Below are positions 15,653 to 23,507 of a stretch of DNA of 64,000 nucleotides, piece by piece (position 1 is the first letter of the stretch; each line of letters opens with the position of its first letter). The notes beneath the pieces were generated by a model, which made no database searches, was not told the DNA's origin, and worked only from the letters and a program-made list of their open reading frames with translations. Position numbers and translations under genes: made by a program. This stretch comes from Bradyrhizobium sp. JYMT SZCCT0180 (GTDB lineage: Bacteria > Pseudomonadota > Alphaproteobacteria > Rhizobiales > Xanthobacteraceae). The stretch lies in contig NZ_JAFCLZ010000019.1 of assembly GCF_018130165.1 (NCBI RefSeq), positions 124,001 through 188,000 on the forward strand, read 5' to 3'.

Positions 15653-17113
15653 ATGAACCAGCACTCGATGACCATTCGCGGCAAGGAACGCTACAAGTCC
15701 GGCGTCATGGAATACAAGAAGATGGGCTATTGGGAGCCCGACTATGTGCCAAAGGACACCGACATCATCGCGCTGTTCCGCGTTACGCCGCAGGATGGCG
15801 TCGATCCGATCGAGGCCGCGGCGGCCGTGGCCGGCGAATCCTCGACCGCGACCTGGACCGTGGTGTGGACCGACCGGCTCACGGCAGCGGAGAAATACCG
15901 CGCCAAGTGCTACCGCGTCGATCCGGTGCCGAACTCGCCGGGGCAATACTTTGCCTACATCGCCTACGATCTCGACCTGTTCGAGAACGGATCGATCGCC
16001 AATTTGTCGGCGTCGATCATCGGCAACGTGTTCGGCTTCAAGCCGCTGAAGGCGTTGCGGCTGGAGGACATGCGGCTGCCGGTGGCTTATGTGAAGACAT
16101 TCCAGGGGCCCGCGACCGGCATCGTTGTCGAGCGCGAGCGCATGGACAAGTTCGGCCGCCCGCTGCTCGGGGCCACCGTGAAGCCGAAGCTCGGACTCTC
16201 CGGCCGCAACTACGGACGCGTGGTCTATGAAGCGCTGAAGGGCGGGCTCGACTTCACCAAGGACGACGAGAACATCAACTCGCAGCCCTTCATGCATTGG
16301 CGCGAGCGCTTCCTCTATTGCATGGAGGCGGTCAACAAGGCGCAGGCCGCGTCCGGCGAGATCAAGGGTACCTATCTCAACGTCACCGCCGGAACCATGG
16401 AGGACATGTACGAGCGCGCCGAATTCGCCAAGGAGCTTGGCTCGGTCATCATCATGATCGATCTCGTCATCGGCTACACCGCGATCCAGTCGATGGCGAA
16501 ATGGGCGCGCCGCAACGACATGATCCTGCATCTGCATCGGGCAGGGCATTCGACCTACACGCGGCAGCGCAGTCATGGCGTTTCGTTCCGCGTCATCGCG
16601 AAATGGATGCGGCTGGCGGGGGTCGATCATATCCACGCCGGCACCGTGGTCGGCAAGCTCGAAGGCGATCCGGCGACCACGCGCGGCTATTACGACATCT
16701 GCCGCGAGGACTACAATCCGGTGCGGCTCGAACACGGCGTGTTCTTCGACCAGAACTGGGCCAGCCTCAACCGGATGATGCCGGTCGCGTCCGGCGGCAT
16801 TCACGCGGGCCAGATGCACCAATTGCTCGATCATCTCGGCGAAGACGTGATCCTGCAGTTCGGCGGCGGCACCATCGGTCACCCGATGGGCATTCAGGCT
16901 GGCGCTACCGCTAATCGCGTGGCGCTGGAAGCGATGATCCTCGCCCGCAACGAGGGCCGCGACTATCTGCGCGAAGGGCCGGAAATTCTCGCCAAGGCGG
17001 CAGAGACCTGCACGCCGCTGAAGTCGGCGCTCGAGGTCTGGAAGAACGTCACCTTCAACTACGAATCGACCGACATGCCGGACTACGTCCCCACACCCAG
17101 CGTCGCAATGTAA
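15653..17113 (+). CDS. cbbL: RuBisCO large subunit, form I red type (IC)
   Basis: A 486-residue large subunit. The start MNQHSMTIRGKERYKSGVM and the YWEPDYVPKDTD segment are those of red-type (IC/ID) enzymes. The active-site motif GGLDFTKDDE puts the carbamylated lysine at residue 203 of this protein. Loop and phosphate-binding segments HLHRAGHSTYTRQ, ASGGIHAGQMH and FGGGTIGHPMG are intact. The ATG at 15653 (after GAGGAAACC) is chosen over an upstream in-frame ATG overlapping the cbbA stop, because MNQ...TIRGKERYK matches the family N-terminus. It carboxylates RuBP. The presence of a red-type cbbX downstream agrees with the form IC assignment. Confidence 0.97.
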   Translation: MNQHSMTIRGKERYKSGVMEYKKMGYWEPDYVPKDTDIIALFRVTPQDGVDPIEAAAAVAGESSTATWTVVWTDRLTAAEKYRAKCYRVDPVPNSPGQYFAYIAYDLDLFENGSIANLSASIIGNVFGFKPLKALRLEDMRLPVAYVKTFQGPATGIVVERERMDKFGRPLLGATVKPKLGLSGRNYGRVVYEALKGGLDFTKDDENINSQPFMHWRERFLYCMEAVNKAQAASGEIKGTYLNVTAGTMEDMYERAEFAKELGSVIIMIDLVIGYTAIQSMAKWARRNDMILHLHRAGHSTYTRQRSHGVSFRVIAKWMRLAGVDHIHAGTVVGKLEGDPATTRGYYDICREDYNPVRLEHGVFFDQNWASLNRMMPVASGGIHAGQMHQLLDHLGEDVILQFGGGTIGHPMGIQAGATANRVALEAMILARNEGRDYLREGPEILAKAAETCTPLKSALEVWKNVTFNYESTDMPDYVPTPSVAM

Positions 17114-17125
17114 GGAGCTGATATT

Positions 17126-17545
17126 ATGCGTGTTACCCAGGGCTGCTTCTCGTTCCTGCCTGACCTCACCGACGAGCAGATTTCCCGCCAGGTCCAGTAT
17201 TGCCTGGAGAAAGGCTGGGCGGTGAACATCGAGTTCACCGACGACCCGCATCCCCGCAACAGTTTTTGGGAGATGTGGGGATTGCCGATGTTCGATCTCC
17301 GCGACGCCGCCGGCGTGATGATGGAGCTCGATCAATGCCGCAAGGTGTATGGCAACAGCTACATCCGCCTGTCGGCGTTCGATAACAGCCACGGCTGGGA
17401 ATCGGTGCGGCTGTCCTTCATCGTCAACCGGCCAAAGGACGAACCCGGCTTCCGCCTCGAGCGGCACGAGATGGCCGGCCGCAACATCCGCTACACCACG
17501 AAATCCTACGCGGTCGATCGCCCCGAAGGCGGTCGCTACGGTTAG
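17126..17545 (+). CDS. cbbS: RuBisCO small subunit, form I red type
   Basis: A 139-residue small subunit that begins MRVTQGCFSFLPDLTDEQI and contains the family segment GWAVNIEFTDDPHPRNSFWEMWGLPMF. It has the C-terminal beta-hairpin extension of red-type subunits, ending RHEMAGRNIRYTTKSYAVDRPEGGRY. The start ATG at 17126 follows AAGGAG, 12 bases after the cbbL stop. It assembles with CbbL as L8S8. It is the last gene before a repeat element and an intrinsic terminator, so cbbS probably ends the main transcript. Confidence 0.97.
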   Translation: MRVTQGCFSFLPDLTDEQISRQVQYCLEKGWAVNIEFTDDPHPRNSFWEMWGLPMFDLRDAAGVMMELDQCRKVYGNSYIRLSAFDNSHGWESVRLSFIVNRPKDEPGFRLERHEMAGRNIRYTTKSYAVDRPEGGRYG

Positions 17546-17593
17546 CTCGGGATGAGATTAGGTTGAATAGCACCCGCGCAGGGACTGCGCTCC

Positions 17594-17707
17594 CTCTCCC
17601 GCTTGCGGGGGAGGGTTGGGGTGGGGGTCTATCCACACGACGCATTCCAAGTGGAGGACCCCCACCCGTCGCGCTTCGCGCGCCGACCTCCCCCGCAAGC
17701 GGGAGAG
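17594..17707. repeat. Nested palindromic intergenic element between cbbS and cbbX
   Basis: A perfect 21-base outer inverted repeat (17594-17614 with 17687-17707; core CTCTCCCGCTTGCGGG) encloses a second perfect 11-base inverted repeat (GGGTGGGGGTC at 17619-17629 with GACCCCCACCC at 17657-17667). The element is about 114 bases long. Very similar elements (CTCCCGCTTGCGGGGGAGG...) are scattered between genes in Bradyrhizobium-type genomes; that is recalled, not searched. It carries no plausible gene. The 328-base gap 17546-17873 otherwise contains only the terminator described separately. Confidence 0.8.
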
Positions 17708-17818
17708 GTGAAGCGAGTTCGCAGCCGGACCGGTTCAAACAAAAGTCATTCGGCTCTAGCTCTGGGTTTCGCATGCCGGCCGGCGGTGCTCCCTCATCGA
17801 CCCCAGCCGGAAGTACTG

Positions 17819-17853
17819 CTCCGTCGCCATAAGGGTGGCGACGGAGTTTTTTT
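17819..17853 (+). terminator. Intrinsic terminator just upstream of cbbX
   Basis: A perfect 11-base stem, CTCCGTCGCCA (17819-17829) and TGGCGACGGAG (17836-17846), has the six-base loop TAAGGG and is followed directly by seven T (17847-17853). This is a textbook rho-independent terminator for rightward transcription. It ends only 20 bases before the cbbX start codon, leaving little room for a separate cbbX promoter unless one overlaps the hairpin or lies upstream. Confidence 0.85.
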
Positions 17854-17873
17854 CTCAAAAAGGCGGTTCGCAG

Positions 17874-18773
17874 ATGGATTTGGATGCCTCACCAATGACA
17901 GACAGGGTCAATCTCCGCGAAGAGCTCGAAGCCGTCGGCATCGAGGAGATCCTGACCCAGCTCGACCGCGAGTTGATCGGGTTGAAGCCGGTCAAGACCC
18001 GCATTCGCGAGATCGCGTCGCTGCTATTGATTGAACGTATCCGCAAGCGCATGAATCTGACGACGGACACGCCGACGCTGCACATGTCGTTCACCGGCAA
18101 TCCCGGCACCGGCAAGACCACGGTGGCACTGCGGATCGCGGGCATTCTCCACCGGCTTGGTTTTGTTCGCCGCGGTCATGTCGTCTCGGTTACCCGCGAT
18201 GAGCTGGTGGGGCAATATATCGGCCACACCGCGCCCAAGACCAAGGAGGTGCTGAAAAAGGCGATGGGCGGCGTGCTGTTCATCGATGAGGCCTATTATC
18301 TCAATCGGCCGGACAATGAACGGGACTACGGCCAGGAGTCGATCGAGATATTGCTGCAGGTGATGGAATCGCAGCGCGAGGATCTGGTGGTGATCCTCGC
18401 CGGCTATGGCGACCGCATGGAAAAATTCTACGCCAGCAATCCGGGCTTCCGCTCCCGCATCGCCCATCACATCGATTTTCCGGACTATTCCAATAATGAG
18501 CTGCTCGCCATCGCCGAGCTGATGCTGCACGACATGAACTACAAGTTCAGCAACGAGGCGCGGGAGGCGTTCATCCGCTACATCGCGGCACGCGTCACCC
18601 AGCCCTTGTTCTCCAACGCGCGCTCGATCCGGAACGCGCTCGACCGCATGCGGCTGCGCCAGGCCAATCGTCTCGTCGCCGATCTCGACCGCATGCTGGA
18701 CGCCGACGACGTGATGTCGCTGCAGGCGTCGGACGTGCTCGCCAGCCGGGTGTTTTTGAAGGACAAGTCCTAA
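17874..18773 (+). CDS. cbbX: Red-type RuBisCO activase, AAA+ protein
   Basis: A 299-residue AAA+ ATPase of the CbbX family. Walker A is GNPGTGKTT (about residues 77-85), Walker B is GVLFIDEAYYL, the pore-loop region is YIGHTAPKTKE, and the arginine-finger region is NPGFRSRIAHHIDFPDY. The C-terminus FSNARSIRNALDRMRLRQ is the sensor-2 helix. CbbX hexamers use ATP and RuBP to pull on the CbbL C-terminus and release inhibitory sugar phosphates from red-type RuBisCO. The start is ATG 17874 (MDLDASPMTD); an upstream in-frame GTG lies inside the terminator hairpin and is rejected. MTD seven codons later is an alternative. Confidence 0.95.
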   Translation: MDLDASPMTDRVNLREELEAVGIEEILTQLDRELIGLKPVKTRIREIASLLLIERIRKRMNLTTDTPTLHMSFTGNPGTGKTTVALRIAGILHRLGFVRRGHVVSVTRDELVGQYIGHTAPKTKEVLKKAMGGVLFIDEAYYLNRPDNERDYGQESIEILLQVMESQREDLVVILAGYGDRMEKFYASNPGFRSRIAHHIDFPDYSNNELLAIAELMLHDMNYKFSNEAREAFIRYIAARVTQPLFSNARSIRNALDRMRLRQANRLVADLDRMLDADDVMSLQASDVLASRVFLKDKS

Positions 18774-18821
18774 GACCACAGTCCGGCGCTACGCTGTTGT
18801 TCCGTTTCGAAGCCCCGTCGG

Positions 18822-19622
18822 TCAGCCGCCTGGTGCATTCGGTATCGTTCGCTCGATCTCTCGTGCAGCGGCGATGAGGACATCAGACACTTCGACGGCA
18901 CGGCGCGGGCTCAGCCTGTTTCTTACCGCGGAAAGGGTGATCGCCGCCGCGGGCTGACCGTCGGGACTCCTGATCCAGGCCGAGAGCGATTTCGTTCCTT
19001 GCACGAGGCCGACGTCGCGCAAATTGTAGCCCCGGCGCCGCGCGAGCCGGATCTGCCCCAGTACCGTCGACAGGTCGGTGCGATAGGCCATGAATCGTGC
19101 CTCGTTGGCGAGGACGATCCCGCGCGCCTCCGGAGCCGGCATCGCGGCCAGAATTGCCACGCCCGCGCTGGAGACCCCGAGCGGCCGCCGCGCGCCGACC
19201 TCGATCGACAGCACCTGGATCGGATATGAGCCGATGCGGCGCGCCACGCACAGCGTATCGAGCCCGGTGCGCACCGTCAGGAACAAGGTATCGCCGAGCT
19301 GTGCGGAAGCCCGCGCCAGATAAGGCTCGGCCGCGACCAGCAGCGGCGAGCGCGATTGCCGCGCCAGCGCCAGTTCCGCCACCTGGCGGCCGATTGCGTA
19401 GCGTCCGGTCTGAGTGCTGCGCTCGACAATGCCTTCCTCGATCAGCACCTGCGCGATCCGGTGCACGGTAGGACGGGTGAGGGACGTTGCCCGAACGACC
19501 TCCGACAACGGCACGCCGGTTTCCCGGCCGGCCGCCACAATCCGCAACACGGTCAAGGCGCGGCGGATCGCCTGTCCGCCCTGCTGAGGCTCCGGTCTGT
19601 CGCGCCGCCGGCCATCCGTCAT
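18822..19622 (-). CDS. IclR-family transcriptional regulator
   Basis: A 266-residue IclR-family regulator. The N-terminal winged HTH (about residues 18-75) contains IRRALTVLRIVAAGRETGVPLSEVVRATSLTRPTVHRIAQVLIE. The C-terminal effector domain has GDTLFLTVRTGLDTLCVAR and RPLGVSSAGVAILAAM, usual family blocks. It is divergent from a Bug-type binding protein that opens a catabolic operon. A palindrome 14 bases upstream of its start is the likely operator. It probably senses an aromatic or acidic substrate of that operon, as many IclR proteins do; the ligand cannot be read from sequence. Confidence 0.92.
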   Translation of the reverse strand: MTDGRRRDRPEPQQGGQAIRRALTVLRIVAAGRETGVPLSEVVRATSLTRPTVHRIAQVLIEEGIVERSTQTGRYAIGRQVAELALARQSRSPLLVAAEPYLARASAQLGDTLFLTVRTGLDTLCVARRIGSYPIQVLSIEVGARRPLGVSSAGVAILAAMPAPEARGIVLANEARFMAYRTDLSTVLGQIRLARRRGYNLRDVGLVQGTKSLSAWIRSPDGQPAAAITLSAVRNRLSPRRAVEVSDVLIAAAREIERTIPNAPGG

Positions 19623-19636
19623 CTGGGTTCACCCGA

Positions 19637-19653
19637 TGTCCATAATGTGGACA
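19637..19653. promoter_or_regulatory. Candidate IclR operator, perfect palindrome
   Basis: TGTCCATAATGTGGACA has perfect 6-base arms (TGTCCA and TGGACA) around a 5-base centre, in the divergent spacer between the IclR gene (start 19622) and the binding-protein gene (start 19790). IclR-family operators are commonly 15-17-base palindromes of this layout. The palindrome is seen directly; ownership by the adjacent regulator is inferred. Confidence 0.65.
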
Positions 19654-19789
19654 AAAACACCACAATTCCATCGACAAGGGAAGCCCACAGGGCAAGATCG
19701 GATCAACGTATCGGCAGACGGGCGGCCGCTCGCACTACAACAAACAAGGGCAGCGGATTGCTCCAGCTGCTCGCTTTCGGGAGGATGCA

Positions 19790-20767
19790 ATGAGATTGTT
19801 CGCCATCGCTGGCATCGCGGTCGCGGCATTGATGACGGCGCTGTCGAGCGCTCCGGTCGCGGCCCAGCAATGGCCGGCACGGTCGGTGAAGCTCATCGTG
19901 CCTTATCCGGCCGGCGGCAATGTCGACGGAGCCGCGCGCATCATCGCCGACAAGCTGCAAACCATGCTGGGGCAGCCCTTCATCGTGGAAAACAAGGCCG
20001 GTGCTGGCGGTCTGATTGCCGGCGAGGCATTCGCGAAGGCCGCGCCCGACGGCTACACCCTGTTTGTCGGCGCCAACGGACCGGTTCTGTTCGCCCCCGA
20101 GATCGCCAAGCGCGACGCCTACAACTGGAAACGCGATTTTCTGCCCATCACCTCAATTTCGATGACGCCATTGGTGCTCGAAGTGCATCCGTCGGTCGCG
20201 GCAAAGGATCTGAAGGAATTCTTCGATCTCGCTCGCCGCGAGCCCGGCAAGATGACGATGGCCTCGCCCGGCGCCGGCACCACCAATCATTTGCTCAGCG
20301 AACTCGTGCAGTCGACGCTCGGCGTCCAATGGGTGACGGCGCATTACCGCGGCAACGCGCCCGCCATCAACGATCTGATCGGCGGCCAGGTGCAGTTTGC
20401 CTTTGACCAGATTTCGGTCGGACTGCCCTTCATCAAGAATGGAAATGTGCGCGCGCTTGCCGTCACCGGCAGCCACCGCGCCTCGTGGATACCTGACGTG
20501 CCGACCTTCGCCGAACTCGGCTACAAGGAATTCGACGGCCAGACCTTTACCGGCCTGTTCGCGCCATCAGGTACGCCCGCCGAGATCGTGACCAAGCTGC
20601 ACGATACGATGGCGGCGATCCTGAAGGATCCCGCGATCGTCGAAAAGTTCAATACGCTCGGCGCCGAGGCCGTCACGATGACGCCGGCGGCGTTCAAGAG
20701 CTATCTCGAGGCCGAGGACGCCAAATGGATCCCCGTGGTCCGCAAGGCGAATATCAAGACCGATTGA
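19790..20767 (+). CDS. Bug/TctC-family periplasmic binding protein (tripartite tricarboxylate transporter type)
   Basis: A 325-residue protein with a signal peptide (MRLFAIAGIAVAALMTALSSAPVAAQ) followed by WPARSVKLIVPYPAGGNVDGAARIIADKLQ, the opening of the Bug family. Further marks are GQPFIVENKAGAGG, PDGYTLFVG and HYRGNAPAINDLIGGQVQFAF. It binds carboxylate ligands in the periplasm, usually aromatic or dicarboxylic acids or nicotinate-like compounds. No TctA or TctB membrane subunit is encoded in the window, so it is an orphan binding protein. The start ATG at 19790 follows GGGAGG. It opens an operon of ring-fission-type enzymes and is divergent from the IclR regulator. Confidence 0.93.
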   Translation: MRLFAIAGIAVAALMTALSSAPVAAQQWPARSVKLIVPYPAGGNVDGAARIIADKLQTMLGQPFIVENKAGAGGLIAGEAFAKAAPDGYTLFVGANGPVLFAPEIAKRDAYNWKRDFLPITSISMTPLVLEVHPSVAAKDLKEFFDLARREPGKMTMASPGAGTTNHLLSELVQSTLGVQWVTAHYRGNAPAINDLIGGQVQFAFDQISVGLPFIKNGNVRALAVTGSHRASWIPDVPTFAELGYKEFDGQTFTGLFAPSGTPAEIVTKLHDTMAAILKDPAIVEKFNTLGAEAVTMTPAAFKSYLEAEDAKWIPVVRKANIKTD

Positions 20768-20777
20768 GGGAGCTGCG

Positions 20778-21395
20778 ATGCGGATCGATCCGTCAGATCT
20801 CGATGCCGAGAAGGCCTACCGGCTGATCACCGGCGTGGTGGTGCCGCGTCCGATCGCCTGGGTCACCAGCCTGTCGGGCGGCGGCACCGTCAACCTTGCG
20901 CCGTTCAGCGCCTTTACCTTTGTCTCGCCGAAGCCGCCGATGCTGGCGATCAGCGTCGGCCGCAAGGCCGGAATCTACAAGGACACGGCGCATAATATTC
21001 TCAACAACGAGGAATACGTCGTCCACATCGCCGATTCGAGCCTGATGATTGCGGTGCATGAGAGTTCCACCGAACATCCGCCCGATGTCAGCGAGGTCGA
21101 GGAGCTGGCGCTCGAGACACTGCCGAGCGAGCGCATCAAGGTGCCGCGTCTGGCCGCAGCACCGATCGCGATGGAGTGCCGCTTTCGGCAATGCCTCGAA
21201 TTCGGCGACACCCGCAGCCGGCTGATCGTCGGCGAAGTACTGGTGTTCCATGTCCGCGACGGGCTGCTGCAGAACGGCAAGATCGAGACCGAGGCGCTTG
21301 ATCCGATCGCCCGCATCGGCGGTCCGCGCTACGCGCGGCTCGGCGAGATCGTCACCCTGAAGTCCGTGTTCCAGACCTCGAAATCCGAATCCTGA
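20778..21395 (+). CDS. Flavin reductase-like domain protein (FMN-binding)
   Basis: A 205-residue protein of the flavin-reductase-like superfamily (PF01613). It has RPIAWVTSLSGGGTVNLAPFSAFTFVSPKPPMLAISVG at about residues 24-61 and a C-terminal LDPIARIGGPRYARLGE that matches the DIM6/NTAB-type flavoproteins rather than the short HpaC reductases. Members bind FMN and either reduce flavin for a monooxygenase or have unknown redox roles. No partner monooxygenase is present in the cluster. It lies 10 bases after the binding-protein gene and 10 bases before an FAH-family gene, clearly in one operon. Confidence 0.88.
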   Translation: MRIDPSDLDAEKAYRLITGVVVPRPIAWVTSLSGGGTVNLAPFSAFTFVSPKPPMLAISVGRKAGIYKDTAHNILNNEEYVVHIADSSLMIAVHESSTEHPPDVSEVEELALETLPSERIKVPRLAAAPIAMECRFRQCLEFGDTRSRLIVGEVLVFHVRDGLLQNGKIETEALDPIARIGGPRYARLGEIVTLKSVFQTSKSES

Positions 21396-21405
21396 AGGAA
21401 GCGAT

Positions 21406-22266
21406 ATGCGTCTTCTGAGCTATCTCTCGAACGGGCAACCGCGCTTTGGCGCGGCCGTTCCCGGCGGTGTCGTCGATCTGAGCAGCCGGATCGGATCAAA
21501 ATTTCCCGATCTGCGGACCCTGATCGCCGGCGACGGCCTCGAGGCCGCGCGCGCCGCCATCGCCGGACAAGCGCCGGACCATGCGCTCGGCGATCTCACT
21601 TTGCGCTCGCCGATCCCGGCACCGGAAAAGCTGTGGTGCATCGGCGTCAACTACCGGGATCGCAACGCCGAATATAAAGACAATTCCGACCTGCCGAAAT
21701 ATCCGAGCCTGTTCGTCCGCAATCCGTCCTCGGTGGTCGGGTCCGGTCAGCCGATCGAGAAGCCGAAAATATCCGAGCAACTGGATTACGAGGGCGAACT
21801 CGTCATCGTGATCGGCAAGGCGGGCCGCCATATCCCGCGCGAGCGGGCCTTCGACCACATCTTCGGCATGACGCTGTGCAACGAAGGCAGCGTGCGCGAC
21901 TGGCTGCACCACGGCAAGTTCAACGTCACGCAGGGCAAGAATTTCGACCGCTCCGGCAGCGTCGGACCGTGGATCGTCACATCAGACGAATGCGATCCGC
22001 GCGGGCCGCACGATATCGTCACCCGCGTCAACGGCGAGGTGCGCCAGAGCGATTCCACCGAGCGGCTGATGTTTCCGTTCGACTTCCTGATCGCCTATCT
22101 CTCTACCTTCGCGACCTTGAAGCCAGGCGACATGATCGCAACCGGCACCCCGACCGGCGCGGGCGCGCGGCTCGATCCACCGCGCTGGCTGAAGGTGGGC
22201 GACGTGGTCGAGGTGGAATCATCCCGCATCGGTACCTTACGCAACGTCGTTGCGGCGGAAGCTTAA
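21406..22266 (+). CDS. Fumarylacetoacetate hydrolase family protein
   Basis: A 286-residue FAH-superfamily enzyme. The N-terminal lid is MRLLSYLSNGQPRFGAAVPGGVVDLSS. The core begins PEKLWCIGVNYRDRNAEYK, the metal-binding acid pair is in LDYEGELVIVIGK, and the C-terminal MIATGTPTGAG block matches the family. FAH enzymes cleave C-C bonds of 1,3-dioxo acids or decarboxylate/isomerise meta-cleavage products (HpaG type). Beside an HpaH-like hydratase, a lower meta-cleavage role is likely, but the true substrate is not determined. It is four bases upstream of the hydratase gene in the same operon. Confidence 0.9.
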   Translation: MRLLSYLSNGQPRFGAAVPGGVVDLSSRIGSKFPDLRTLIAGDGLEAARAAIAGQAPDHALGDLTLRSPIPAPEKLWCIGVNYRDRNAEYKDNSDLPKYPSLFVRNPSSVVGSGQPIEKPKISEQLDYEGELVIVIGKAGRHIPRERAFDHIFGMTLCNEGSVRDWLHHGKFNVTQGKNFDRSGSVGPWIVTSDECDPRGPHDIVTRVNGEVRQSDSTERLMFPFDFLIAYLSTFATLKPGDMIATGTPTGAGARLDPPRWLKVGDVVEVESSRIGTLRNVVAAEA

Positions 22267-22269
22267 GTC

Positions 22270-23073
22270 ATGCTCGACCAGCAAACCATCGACCGCCTCG
22301 CGCAGCGTCTCGACGAGGCCGAACGCAGCAAGTCGCTGATCCCTGCGTTCACGTCGGAATATCCGGATCTGACGATCGAGGACGCCTATGCGATCCAGCG
22401 GGCGTGGACCAAGGTCCAGCTGTCGCGCGGCCGGATCATCAAGGGCCACAAGATCGGCCTGACCTCGAAGGCGATGCAGAACGCGGTGGGTATCTCCGAA
22501 CCTGACTTCGGCGTGCTGTTCGCGGACATGTTCTATGCGGACGCCGGCACCATTCCGTTCGACCGTTTTCATGCCCCGCGCATCGAGGTCGAACTGGCGT
22601 TCGTCCTGAAGGCGCCGCTGAAGGGGCCGGACTGCACGCTGTTCGACGTGCTCAACGCCACCGACTATGTCACGCCCGCGCTCGAAATTTTGGAAACGCG
22701 CATGCACCGGGTCGATCCCCAGACAAAGGCGCCGCGCAAGGTCATGGATACGATCTCCGACAATGCGGCGAACGCGGCGCTGGTCGTCGGCGGCCGGCCG
22801 TTCCGGCCGCTGGAGGCCGATCTGCGCTGGATCGGCGCATTGCTGTTTCGCAACGGGCAAATCGAGGAGACCGGGATAGCGGCCGGCGTCCTCAACCACC
22901 CGGCCAATGGCGTGGCGTGGCTCGCCAATCGGCTGGCGCTCCATGACGAGCACCTGGCCGCAGGCGAAGTGGTGTTGGCGGGATCCTTTACGCGCCCGGT
23001 CGAAATCAGCAGGGGCGATACGTTTCATGCCGATTACGGTCCGTTCGGATCGGTCTCCTGCCAATTCGTCTGA
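22270..23073 (+). CDS. 2-Oxo-hept-4-ene-1,7-dioate hydratase-like protein (HpaH/MhpD family)
   Basis: A 267-residue hydratase with the FAH-like C-terminal fold. Its segments AYAIQRAWTKVQLSRGRIIKGHKIGLTSKAMQ, EPDFGVLFADMFY, PRIEVELAFVL and VTPALEILETRM are those of HpaH/2-keto-4-pentenoate hydratases. Length equals HpaH (267). These enzymes hydrate 2-hydroxy-dienoates produced by meta-cleavage, using Mg2+, and feed a 4-hydroxy-2-oxo acid to an aldolase. No class II aldolase of that type (HpaI/BphI) is adjacent. It follows the FAH gene by 3 bases, so translation may be coupled. Confidence 0.9.
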   Translation: MLDQQTIDRLAQRLDEAERSKSLIPAFTSEYPDLTIEDAYAIQRAWTKVQLSRGRIIKGHKIGLTSKAMQNAVGISEPDFGVLFADMFYADAGTIPFDRFHAPRIEVELAFVLKAPLKGPDCTLFDVLNATDYVTPALEILETRMHRVDPQTKAPRKVMDTISDNAANAALVVGGRPFRPLEADLRWIGALLFRNGQIEETGIAAGVLNHPANGVAWLANRLALHDEHLAAGEVVLAGSFTRPVEISRGDTFHADYGPFGSVSCQFV

Positions 23074-23102
23074 GCGAATATCTATCAAAGCGAGGTGTGC
23101 AA

Positions 23103-23486
23103 ATGACGCGACGCAAAAGCATCCATATCGGTGAGTTCAAGCATGCCAATCCAATTCCGAATGCGTCCCGGATCGGCAATCTTCTGATGTCCGGCGTCAT
23201 CCTCGGTCGCGATCCCGCAACCGGCGCCATGCCGGAACGTATCGAGGATCAGTGCGCCAACATGTTCGCCCACATGAAAGCCATTGTGGAGGCCGGTGGC
23301 GGCAGCACCGACGACATCATCAAGATGACGGTGTGGCTGCAGGACCGCACCCAGCGTGCGCCTGTCAACGTCGAGTGGCTGAAGATGTTTCCCGACGAGC
23401 ATTCGCGCCCCGCCCGTCATGCGCTGCAAATGAACATGGATGGCGGCGCGCTCGTGCAATGCGACTTCACCGCCGTGATCGATTGA
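23103..23486 (+). CDS. RidA/YjgF-family protein
   Basis: A 127-residue RidA-like protein. Family positions include the substrate-gate N-terminal region HANPIPNASRIGNLLMSGVILGRDPATGAMP, the helix EDQCANMFAHMKAIVEAGGGSTDDIIKMTVWLQDR and the C-terminal RPARHALQMNMDGGALVQCDFTAVI. The Arg of canonical RidA (which stabilises imine hydrolysis) appears to be present as RPARH. Members hydrolyse enamines or imines, or act as deaminases in specific catabolic pathways (for example 2-aminomuconate). Its place in this operon hints at a nitrogen-containing intermediate. The ATG at 23103 after GCGAGG is chosen; a GTG six bases earlier is possible. Confidence 0.88.
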   Translation: MTRRKSIHIGEFKHANPIPNASRIGNLLMSGVILGRDPATGAMPERIEDQCANMFAHMKAIVEAGGGSTDDIIKMTVWLQDRTQRAPVNVEWLKMFPDEHSRPARHALQMNMDGGALVQCDFTAVID

Positions 23487-23507
23487 GCCTGAAAAGAGAG
23501 ACGCACC

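Noticed and set aside
15509..17467. 652-codon open frame on the minus strand opposite cbbL and cbbS
   Set aside because: Shadow of GC-rich codon usage in cbbL/cbbS. It has no family motifs, and the plus strand encodes intact RuBisCO subunits.
17594..17707. CRISPR-like or attachment-site repeat
   Set aside because: It is a single nested palindrome, not a series of spaced direct repeats, and no integrase or cas gene is nearby.
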